From the NCBI GenBank assembly GCA_964351195.1, contig CAYGNI010000027.1:1-18228 (forward strand): a DNA stretch of 18,228 nt, read 5' to 3'. The first letter of the stretch is position 1; every line of letters begins with the position of its first letter. This document shows positions 6,707-12,674 of the stretch, in pieces. The notes under the pieces are model-generated. The model saw only the letters and a list, made by a program, of their open reading frames with translations. It made no database searches and was not told where the DNA came from. Both the position numbers and the translations under genes were made by a program. This stretch comes from TMED27 sp964351195. GTDB taxonomy: Bacteria > Pseudomonadota > Alphaproteobacteria > Micavibrionales > Micavibrionaceae.

Positions 6707-7471
6707 ATGCTGAAAACACGTATAATTCCCTGTCTGGACGTTGATAATGGCCGCGTCGTCAAAGGCGTGAATTTTGTCGATATTGTGGATGCCGGCGACC
6801 CGGTGGAGCAGGCCAAGGTTTATAACGACCAGGGCGCGGATGAGCTGTGTTTTCTTGATATTACCGCCACGCATGAAGGGCGCGATACGATCATTGATGT
6901 TGTGGAGCGCGTGGCGAATGAAGTGTTCATGCCGATGACGGTGGGCGGCGGTATTTCCGAAGTTGCACATATTCGCAATTTGCTCAATGCCGGGGCGGAT
7001 AAGGTTTCGATAAATTCTGCGGCGGTGCAAAATCCTGATTTTGTGAAAGAGGCGTCGGATAAATGCGGATCGCAGGCCATTGTGGTGGCGATTGATGCGA
7101 AAGCCAAAGAGGACGGGTCCGAAGGGTGGGAGATTTTTACCCATGGCGGGCGCAAAGGCACGGGGATTGATGCCGTGGAATGGGCCGTGAAAATGGCGGA
7201 ATACGGCGCGGGGGAAATTTTGCTGACTTCTATGGATCGTGATGGCACCAAGCAGGGGTTTAACATACCGCTGACGCGCGCAGTGGCGGATGCGGTGCGC
7301 ATTCCGGTGATTGCGTCGGGCGGCGTGGGGACGCTGGAGCACCTTGTCGAAGGGGTGCGCGATGGGCATGCTAGTGCGGTTCTTGCGGCTTCGATTTTCC
7401 ACTTTGGCACCTATAGCGTGTCGCAAGCGAAAGAGGCTATGAAAGAGGCGGGAATTCCGGTAAGGCTCTAG
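6707..7471 (+). CDS. hisF: Imidazole glycerol phosphate synthase cyclase subunit HisF
   Basis: The barrel partner of HisH: it condenses ammonia with PRFAR and cleaves to imidazole glycerol phosphate and AICAR. 254 residues, the standard length. Seen: RIIPCLDVDNGRVVKGVNF (5-23) with catalytic Asp11, DITATHEGRD (51-60), MTVGGGISEVAHIRNLL (77-93), VVAIDAK with catalytic Asp130, LLTSMDRDGTKQGF, and the phosphate loop IPVIASGGVGTLEH. The start is ATG 6707, 9 bp after the 5738-gene stop, with no strong ribosome site, so translation may depend on the upstream gene. Five bases separate it from the membrane-protein gene. Confidence 0.97.
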   Translation: MLKTRIIPCLDVDNGRVVKGVNFVDIVDAGDPVEQAKVYNDQGADELCFLDITATHEGRDTIIDVVERVANEVFMPMTVGGGISEVAHIRNLLNAGADKVSINSAAVQNPDFVKEASDKCGSQAIVVAIDAKAKEDGSEGWEIFTHGGRKGTGIDAVEWAVKMAEYGAGEILLTSMDRDGTKQGFNIPLTRAVADAVRIPVIASGGVGTLEHLVEGVRDGHASAVLAASIFHFGTYSVSQAKEAMKEAGIPVRL

Positions 7472-7476
7472 GGGTT

Positions 7477-8022
7477 ATGGGTAGAAAATTTCTCAGTGTT
7501 CATTTCGCAAAATACGGTTTTAGAACCGCGCTTTTCTACTCGCTTATTCTGTTCTTAATGTATTTTATTTATAATCATTTTCTGAATCATAATGGCGTGC
7601 CGTTTCTTCCTAATTTTATTGGCACCTTTATTATATTTTTCTTTTTTATTATTATTTTTCTTGTTCCAATTGCTACCTTGCTTATTACTGCCGGACAGCA
7701 ATTGGCGGTCAATATATTTTATAAAGTCGGATTTCTGCCGTTTAATGGAGAGAATAAGAAAATTGGATATTTGTATGGGCTTTTGGTCTATACCATTAGT
7801 GCATTGATCCTGCCGGTGTTTTTGACGTTCATGGTTATTATCGCTTACATTGCCTCTTTTTTCTTTCCTGAAAATATCAAGGCGGCGACAAACGATGTTG
7901 GGCTGGGCTTTGCACTTTTTTATTATTTTTTGGTTACTTTGCCGAGTTTACCTTTAATTTTTATATTTGGTCCTAAAGCGCTTAGAGAATATTCGGATAT
8001 ACATTATACTGCTCAGCCATGA
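7477..8022 (+). CDS. Four-helix integral membrane protein, 181 aa
   Basis: Hydrophobic segments at about 17-36, 46-71, 97-129 and 143-165 suggest four inner-membrane helices. Segment two is almost pure Phe/Ile (FIIFFFFIIIFLVPIATLL). N-terminal RK and the loops VGFLPFNGENKKIG (84-97) and FFPENIKAATNDVG give basic or polar turns. I recognise no family; small unnamed membrane proteins of this type are common. The gene is tightly packed: 5 bp after hisF, and its TGA overlaps the hisE ATG as ATGA (8019-8022), so it is likely co-transcribed and translationally coupled to hisE. Its base composition is strikingly A/T-rich compared with hisF and hisE, partly from Phe/Ile codons, which hints at separate origin. 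Confidence 0.85.
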   Translation: MGRKFLSVHFAKYGFRTALFYSLILFLMYFIYNHFLNHNGVPFLPNFIGTFIIFFFFIIIFLVPIATLLITAGQQLAVNIFYKVGFLPFNGENKKIGYLYGLLVYTISALILPVFLTFMVIIAYIASFFFPENIKAATNDVGLGFALFYYFLVTLPSLPLIFIFGPKALREYSDIHYTAQP

Positions 8023-8378
8023 ACACGCATATTTTAGAAAAGCTTTATGCCGTATTACAGGACCGCAAGGCGGCTGATCCTGCGGATTCGTATGTCGCGA
8101 GCCTGTATTCCAAAGGGTCGGCGAAGATATCCGAGAAAATTCGTGAAGAGGCAGAAGAGACGATTGTTGAAGGTTTGCGGCTTGAGAAATCGCCGGGGGA
8201 TGTGGCGATCCGTGAGGCTTTGGTGCATGAGTCGGCGGATTTGATCTTTCACTGGATGGTTTTGCTGGCGCATCACAATATCAATCCGAGTGAGGTTTTT
8301 AGCGTGTTGGAAGAACGGTTTGGTATTTCCGGACACGATGAAAAGGCAAGCCGCAACAAGCTGCGTCATTCCGAGTGA
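8019..8378 (+). CDS. hisE: Phosphoribosyl-ATP diphosphatase HisE
   Basis: It hydrolyses phosphoribosyl-ATP to phosphoribosyl-AMP and PPi, the second step of the pathway. 119 residues of all-alpha NTP pyrophosphohydrolase (MazG-like) fold. Seen: KISEKIREEAEETIVEGL (37-53) with the metal-binding E43/E44/E46/E47 set, and HESADLIFHWMVLL (70-83) with E71 and D74, followed by VFSVLEERFGISGHDEKASR, the usual HisE end. The ATG overlaps the preceding stop as ATGA. The last residues, RHSE, and the TGA stop are read from a palindromic repeat that begins at 8365, so the native C-terminus was probably altered by repeat insertion beyond the conserved domain. HisI, the next enzyme, is not in the window. Confidence 0.95.
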   Translation: MNTHILEKLYAVLQDRKAADPADSYVASLYSKGSAKISEKIREEAEETIVEGLRLEKSPGDVAIREALVHESADLIFHWMVLLAHHNINPSEVFSVLEERFGISGHDEKASRNKLRHSE

Positions 8379-8435
8379 AACGAGGAATCTCCATAATATG
8401 TGTGAGATCCTTCAGCGCGAGCGCTTCAGGATGAC
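8365..8435. repeat. Imperfect palindromic intergenic repeat (hisE-hinT)
   Basis: A 71-bp element begins GTCATTCCGAGTG and ends GCGCTTCAGGATGAC. Its ends are reverse complements (GTCAT / ATGAC) and the inner flanks GGAATCTC (about 8384-8391) and GAGATCC (8404-8410) also pair. The right arm contains its own small hairpin AGCGC-GA-GCGCT. This is the layout of the short dispersed palindromic repeats of many alphaproteobacteria. It contains the last four codons and stop of hisE and ends 6 bases before the hinT ribosome site. Only one copy is in the window, so its dispersed nature is inferred. Confidence 0.75.
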
Positions 8436-8451
8436 ATTGAGGAGGATGTCT

Positions 8452-8811
8452 ATGGCTTATGATGATCAGAATATTTTTGCGAAAATCTTGCGTGGGGAGA
8501 TTCCGTGTGAGGAAGTTTACCGCGATGAATATGCGTTGGCGTTCAAGGATATAGATCCCAAAGCGCCGGTGCATATTTTGGTGATCCCGACAGGCGCATA
8601 TAATGATATTGCGGATTTTGGCGCGCATGCGAGCGGGGATGAGATTGAAGGGTTTTATCGCGCGGTTTCCAAGGTCGCGGATGAGTCCGGGCTTTTGGTC
8701 GGTGGATTTCGTTCAATCGCGAATACAGGCGATAATGGCGGGCAAGAGGTTGCGCATTTTCATGTGCACTTGCTTGGCGGCGCGCCGATTGGGCCCATGG
8801 TTATGGGTTAG
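8452..8811 (+). CDS. hinT: HIT-family nucleotide hydrolase (HinT type)
   Basis: A 119-residue histidine-triad protein, expected to hydrolyse purine nucleoside phosphoramidates and acyl-AMPs. Seen: IFAKILRGEIPCEEVY (8-23), ALAFKDIDPKAPVHILVIP (28-46), the GGFRSIANTGDNGGQEV loop (84-100) and the triad H102-F-H104-V-H106-LLGG with H104 as expected nucleophile. Among in-frame starts, ATG 8452 is preferred because GGAGG (8441-8445) lies 6 bases upstream; ATG 8446 abuts it, and upstream in-frame codons come from hisE and the palindromic repeat. It is 73 bp after hisE. It is convergent with the RAP-domain gene, and the two stops overlap by 4 bases (8808-8811). Orthologues are often near hisE in alphaproteobacteria. 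Confidence 0.94.
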   Translation: MAYDDQNIFAKILRGEIPCEEVYRDEYALAFKDIDPKAPVHILVIPTGAYNDIADFGAHASGDEIEGFYRAVSKVADESGLLVGGFRSIANTGDNGGQEVAHFHVHLLGGAPIGPMVMG

Positions 8812-10052
8812 GCGGCTATTGGCATATCGAGATGCCTGATGTCCTCCCAGACGGGACGCGTTGCGCGTTCTTGCGTTGGTTTTGCCATAAAAGCGTGCAC
8901 TTTGCTTCCTGCGTTATCGGGAGTGTGCTCACCGCTTCCCAGTATGGCGGCACTATCTAGAAAATTAAGGATGACTGTTTTTTGTGTTTCAGTGTCGCAC
9001 CTACTGATCGCTTTTATGATTTCAGCAGGCATACGCAAAAGAATGGCGTCTTCGGGCATTTCTTTTTCGGTGAGTTTTGATTGAAAGAGTGTGCTGCCGT
9101 TATAACGTCCTGTTTCTGATTTTCCAGTGTCAGGATTGGTCCGTTTAGTGAAATGTGCAGATCCGTCTGCTTCAATGAGAACGGTTTTGCCGTTATATTC
9201 AATATGCATGTCGACTTTGTGTTTCATGCTTTTGATCGTGTAGTCTTCATCACTGACCGGTAGGGTTGCGTTACTAAAAATAGTTTTGAGACTTGTTTCG
9301 AGAGTGGAGAACACTTCCGTTTCTTTCGGCATTTCAACCGGTGAGTCCAGATCGAACCATAGACAGGATTGTGCAATTTGGGCTTTTTGTGGAATTGATG
9401 TGTTCTCAAGATCTGGAAGGGCACGTATTTTTTCATGAAGTAATCGTGCTGTTGATTCTAAGGCACTGTTACCACTCATGGCATGAATGACGGCTATAGC
9501 CCACAGAGTGTTAGTTAGGTCCTGAGTATTGAACTCTCCTTCAAGAATTTGTGCGGTGGCTTCTTGTGTCCAGGCGCTCATGAACTNNNNNNNNNNNNNN
9601 NNNNNNNNNNNNNNNNNNNNNNNNNNNNNNNNNNNNNNNNNNNNNNNNNNNNNNNNNNNNNNNNNNNNNNNNNNNNNNNNNNNNNNTTCGGGTGGTTCAA
9701 TGCCCAATGTCGCAAAAGCCCAGAGAGAGTTGTTTAAGTTTTGGCTGTTGAACTGCTTGTTTTGGATTTGTACGGTGGCTATATCGCTCCAAATTGTGAT
9801 GTTTTCAGTCAAAAAGTTTTTAATATCTTCAACTAAGGTTTTATTATCAGAGCTTTTCAAATGTGCTGCTGTTTTTTGCGCGATAATGGCAAGTTCTTTT
9901 GAATTAAATGTATGATCAGCAATTTTTCTCCAAAAGGTTGTAAAAATTTCGAGAGTTAAATTGGGATGCGTCAGTCTTTCATCTAGATGTAAGAAAAAGA
10001 AAAATGCGGATTTTGGGACTTCTGGGTTCCCAATAGGCCTATGTTCAATCAT
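8808..10052 (-). CDS. RAP-domain protein with OPR-like repeats (contains assembly gap)
   Basis: A predicted RNA-binding protein of the kind best known from mitochondria, chloroplasts and apicomplexans. Reading from ATG 10052: residues 1-86 are helical. A 36-residue unit IWSDIATVQI...FNSQNLNNSLWAFATLGIEPPE (87-122) precedes the Ns (123-156), and a second unit FMSAWTQEATAQI...FNTQDLTNTLWAIAVIHAM (157-192) follows. F-N-[ST]-Q-x-L-x-N-[ST]-LWA is the octotricopeptide/FASTK-like repeat signature. A degenerate unit is near 40-65. The C-terminal RAP domain (about 278-345) shows KHKVDMHIEYNGKTVLIEADGSAHF, then YNGSTLFQSKLTEKEMPEDAILLRMP. D281, E294, D296 and H300 recall the restriction-endonuclease-like fold. 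The gene is more A/T-rich than neighbours. Both sides of the gap are in one frame as drawn, but true gap length is unknown. Target RNA is unknown. Confidence 0.85.
   Translation of the reverse strand: MIEHRPIGNPEVPKSAFFFFLHLDERLTHPNLTLEIFTTFWRKIADHTFNSKELAIIAQKTAAHLKSSDNKTLVEDIKNFLTENITIWSDIATVQIQNKQFNSQNLNNSLWAFATLGIEPPEXXXXXXXXXXXXXXXXXXXXXXXXXXXXXXXXXXFMSAWTQEATAQILEGEFNTQDLTNTLWAIAVIHAMSGNSALESTARLLHEKIRALPDLENTSIPQKAQIAQSCLWFDLDSPVEMPKETEVFSTLETSLKTIFSNATLPVSDEDYTIKSMKHKVDMHIEYNGKTVLIEADGSAHFTKRTNPDTGKSETGRYNGSTLFQSKLTEKEMPEDAILLRMPAEIIKAISRCDTETQKTVILNFLDSAAILGSGEHTPDNAGSKVHAFMAKPTQERATRPVWEDIRHLDMPIAA
9587..9686. other. Assembly gap of 100 Ns
   Basis: Exactly 100 Ns, the conventional placeholder for a gap of unknown size. 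It falls between two OPR-like repeats of the RAP-domain gene: the left-hand residue block ends in ...GIEPPE and the right-hand block starts FMSAW. Near-identical tandem repeats would explain why assembly failed here, so the number of repeats is undetermined. Confidence 0.97.
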
Positions 10053-10121
10053 TTTAAGGTCACTCTTTATTTCGATGAAGCGTGACTTTAAGAGAGCTTA
10101 TAAATTATGTCAATATAAATT

Positions 10122-10155
10122 AAGAAAAAGCCTGCTTTTTTGAGGAGCAGGCTTT
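10122..10155 (-). terminator. Rho-independent terminator for the 10183 gene
   Basis: AAAGCCTGCT (10127-10136) and AGCAGGCTTT (10146-10155) form a perfect 10-bp stem with a 9-base loop. Read on the minus strand, the stem is followed by a T-run (GGCTTTTTCTTAATT). It lies 28 bp past the stop of the minus-strand gene ending at 10183, so that transcript should end before the RAP-domain gene, which then needs its own promoter within 10053-10121. Confidence 0.88.
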
Positions 10156-10182
10156 GAGGCTTATTGGAGGACTTGAAATCGG

Positions 10183-10848
10183 TTAAGTTTTTGTTTTGCC
10201 GCCAGGGAACTGGATCACGTTATCGGTGAAATTGCAGTGTATTTCCTGATCGGCGATGACGGGATCGAGGCCTTGCTGAATTTCCCAAGGGGCTTCGTCG
10301 TCGAAGAGATCCATGCTTTCGAGATAGGTCTCAGCGATCAAAGACTGGGAGCGGGCCTGAACGATTAAAATCTGGCACAAGGCTGCGCTTTGGTCATTTT
10401 CAAGCTGAAGCGTGATCATGCCGGCTTCGAGCAATTCGGCGAGGCTTTCGAGATCCTCGGGGATATGGACGAGGGTTTCGAACACCATGTTGTCGTCCAG
10501 CGATTTTTCCTGTGCGTTTTTCAGCCAGATAGAGGCGTATTCGGCGACGATGCGCTCGCACTCCATGCCCAGGATTTTCATGGCTACGCAGTGCGCCTTG
10601 TATCTGTTTGCGATTTTCTGCGCGCTTAGAGCAATGCACAATAATGCAGAATCGGGTTGGTCATCGCTCAAAATCTCGTGCAGGCCCAGCTGGACCTCAT
10701 CGGTTAAAATGCCTTCGTCGTCCAAAATGTCCTGAACGATCAGGGGGATTTGGAGGCGGTTTGTTACACTCGCTAGTTCTTGTTCACTCAACATCATATC
10801 ATCCTTTATCTCATCTTTTTCTTTCTGTTTTTGGCCCGTGTTTTTCAT
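10183..10848 (-). CDS. Hypothetical acidic helical protein, 221 aa
   Basis: No family recognised. The N-terminus MKNTGQKQKEKDEIKDDM is charged and probably disordered. The middle (20-190) is predicted almost wholly helical and acidic, for example RLQIPLIVQDILDDEGIL, SALLCIALSAQKIANRYKAH, HIPEDLESLAELLEAGMIT and QSAALCQILIVQARSQSLI. The C-terminus carries TDNVIQFPGGKTKT; an xNVIxFPGG-like tail recurs at the ends of unrelated small alphaproteobacterial proteins, which suggests a short docking motif (my inference). There is no signal peptide or membrane segment, so it is cytoplasmic. The ATG at 10848 has AGGT about 6 bases upstream. It is divergent from comM with 136 bp between starts and is closed by a terminator, so it is a single-gene unit. 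Confidence 0.75.
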   Translation of the reverse strand: MKNTGQKQKEKDEIKDDMMLSEQELASVTNRLQIPLIVQDILDDEGILTDEVQLGLHEILSDDQPDSALLCIALSAQKIANRYKAHCVAMKILGMECERIVAEYASIWLKNAQEKSLDDNMVFETLVHIPEDLESLAELLEAGMITLQLENDQSAALCQILIVQARSQSLIAETYLESMDLFDDEAPWEIQQGLDPVIADQEIHCNFTDNVIQFPGGKTKT

Positions 10849-10951
10849 GTCTTACCTGTGAGTCTTAAAGGGTAAAGGTAAAGGAATTGTTAATGGGCTT
10901 CCCCTTGTATGCGGTTTGTGGCATAAAGATGTTGTATTCCAAAGATTTAGG

Positions 10952-10966
10952 ACACGCGCAGCGTGT
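10952..10966. repeat. Short hairpin before comM
   Basis: ACACGC (10952-10957) and GCGTGT (10961-10966) form a 6-bp stem around GCA, 18 bases before the comM ATG. It would fold in the comM leader close to the ribosome site region (AAGTGGGGA, about 10974-10982) and could limit translation initiation. It may also be a protein-binding site. Confidence 0.3.
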
Positions 10967-10984
10967 GTGGATAAGTGGGGATTT

Positions 10985-12496
10985 ATGGTCGCGACAGTTA
11001 ATACGGTGGCTTTTCAGGGGATCGATGTGCGCCCGGTGGATGTGCAGGTTTCGATTGCCAATGGGTTGCCGAGTTTTACGATTGTGGGGCTTCCCGATAA
11101 GGCCGTTGCGGAGAGCAAGGAGCGGGTGCGCTCAGCTTTGCATGCGCTGGGGATTTCATTACCGCCGAAACGGCTGACGGTGAATTTGGCGCCTGCGGAT
11201 GTGTCCAAAGAAGGATCGCATTTTGATCTTCCCATTGCGCTGGGGCTTTTGGCGGCGATGGAGGTTATTCCCAAAGAAGAGTTATCGGAATATTTGGTGC
11301 TTGGCGAGTTGTCGCTGGATGCCGGTATTCGGGCGGTGACGGGTATTTTGCCCGCAGCGATCCATGCCAGCGCGAATGACAATCGGTTGATTTGTCCGAT
11401 GGCGTGCGGGGGTGAAGCGGCATGGGCGGGGGATTTGGACATTCTGGCGCCCGGGGATTTGCTGCAGCTTATTAACCACATCAAAGGCACGCAGGTGATG
11501 GGGCGGCCGGAAGCGCGGATGGCGGAGGTTGTGCATGGAGATCGTGTGCCCGATCTTTCGGCGGTGAAGGGACAAGAGAGCGCAAAGCGGGCGCTGGAGA
11601 TTGCTGCGGCGGGCGGACATAATTTGTTGATGAACGGTCCGCCGGGGTCGGGGAAATCAATGCTGGCGTCTTGCTTGCCGGGTATCTTACCGCCGCTTAG
11701 TCCGCGCGAGGCGCTAGAGGTTTCGATGATCCATTCGCTGGCGGGGACGTTGCCGGGGGGCGGGCTTTTGAAGACGCGGCCGTTTCGCGATCCGCATCAT
11801 TCTGCTTCGTTGCCTGCGTTAATCGGCGGAGGGCATAAGGTGAAGCCGGGCGAGGTGAGTCTGGCGCATCATGGGGTTTTGTTTTTGGATGAGTTGCCGG
11901 AATTTGCGCGCAATACGCTGGAGGCTTTGCGTCAGCCGCTGGAGACGGGCGATGCGCTGATTGCGCGGGCGAATATGCATGTCAAATATCCGGCGCGCTT
12001 CCAATTGATTGCGGCGATGAACCCATGCCGGTGCGGGCATTTGGGGGATCCTGATTTAGAGTGCACAAAAGTGCCGCGCTGCGCGGCGGATTACCAATCG
12101 AAAATATCGGGGCCGATGCTGGACCGCATTGATATTCAGGTCGATGTCCCGCGCGTGGAAATTGCCGATTTGAATGCGCAGGGCGGCGAATCATCGGCGG
12201 ATGTTGGTGCGCGGGTGGCACGAGCGCGGGCGGTACAAGAGGCGCGTGGGCAGGTTTTGAACGCGCAGGCGGATGGGGCTTTGCTGGAGGAGATTGCGCC
12301 GCTGGAGCCTGATGGGAAGGCGCTTTTGGATCAATCGGTGGAGAAAGCGCGGCTTTCTGCGCGCAGTTATTACCGGCTTTTGCGGGTGGCGCGCACGATT
12401 GCGGATTTATCCGGTGGGGGGTCTAAAGCGCCGGAAACGCTGTCAAAAATGCATATTGCGGAAGCGCTTAGCTATAAGCGCAGTTCATTGTCATAA
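10985..12496 (+). CDS. comM: AAA+ helicase ComM (YifB / Mg-chelatase-like)
   Basis: 503 residues from ATG 10985; this start gives the conserved MVATVNTVAFQGIDVRPVDV, while the in-frame ATG at 10916 would add 23 residues unlike the family. Seen: N-terminal ChlI-like fold (1-170) with GLPSFTIVGLPDKAVAESKE (27-46) and RLTVNLAPADVSKEGSHFDL (63-82); Walker A GPPGSGKS (218-225); Walker B VLFLDE (298-303); MNPCRCG with C348, C350, C360 and C366 forming a likely Zn site; and GPMLDRIDI with arginine finger R381. A C-terminal Mg-chelatase-type domain follows (about 400-500). In known cases ComM is a hexameric helicase extending heteroduplex during natural transformation. It is widespread, so it does not prove competence. 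It is transcribed away from the 10183 gene. Confidence 0.95.
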   Translation: MVATVNTVAFQGIDVRPVDVQVSIANGLPSFTIVGLPDKAVAESKERVRSALHALGISLPPKRLTVNLAPADVSKEGSHFDLPIALGLLAAMEVIPKEELSEYLVLGELSLDAGIRAVTGILPAAIHASANDNRLICPMACGGEAAWAGDLDILAPGDLLQLINHIKGTQVMGRPEARMAEVVHGDRVPDLSAVKGQESAKRALEIAAAGGHNLLMNGPPGSGKSMLASCLPGILPPLSPREALEVSMIHSLAGTLPGGGLLKTRPFRDPHHSASLPALIGGGHKVKPGEVSLAHHGVLFLDELPEFARNTLEALRQPLETGDALIARANMHVKYPARFQLIAAMNPCRCGHLGDPDLECTKVPRCAADYQSKISGPMLDRIDIQVDVPRVEIADLNAQGGESSADVGARVARARAVQEARGQVLNAQADGALLEEIAPLEPDGKALLDQSVEKARLSARSYYRLLRVARTIADLSGGGSKAPETLSKMHIAEALSYKRSSLS

Positions 12497-12541
12497 AAAT
12501 TAATTATATCAGTGGTTTAGCGTAACTTTGAGTGCCTAAAT

Positions 12542-12605
12542 TTGCGCTCTGAGGCGGCTTTGTTGTATTTTAAAACAAAGGCTGAGAGCCGGATTGCGCC
12601 TGAGG
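12542..12605. repeat. Hairpin flanked by short direct repeats after comM
   Basis: CTTTGTT (12558-12564) pairs with AACAAAG (12574-12580), and GCTCT (12546-12550) with AGAGC (12585-12589), forming an interrupted stem-loop. TTGCGCTCTGAGG (12542-12554) recurs with one base missing as TTGCGCCTGAGG (12594-12605) on the other side. No T-run follows, so it is not a canonical terminator. It occupies part of the 178-bp space between comM and the 12675 gene; the rest shows nothing I can name. Confidence 0.45.
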
Positions 12606-12674
12606 ATTAACAAAAAATTAACACATCAAGTGTACCCTCAGGAGTAATTATAAAAGAATAGAGTGGTGTGAATT

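Noticed and set aside
6284..7426. Long open frame on the minus strand opposite hisF and the 5738 gene (380 codons)
   Set aside because: It is a shadow of the strongly supported plus-strand genes, is rich in Arg/His/Asn as expected of antisense frames, and shows no family motif.
8290..8451. Upstream extension of hinT to 8290
   Set aside because: It overlaps hisE and then reads through the palindromic repeat; the family start and the GGAGG site favour 8452.
9529..9915. Plus-strand open frames across the N gap
   Set aside because: They are antisense to the RAP-domain gene and depend on Ns being treated as coding.
10887..10984. Short ATG frame starting in the comM leader (MGFPLYAVCG...)
   Set aside because: It runs into comM in another frame, lacks a family match and has no ribosome site better than comM's.
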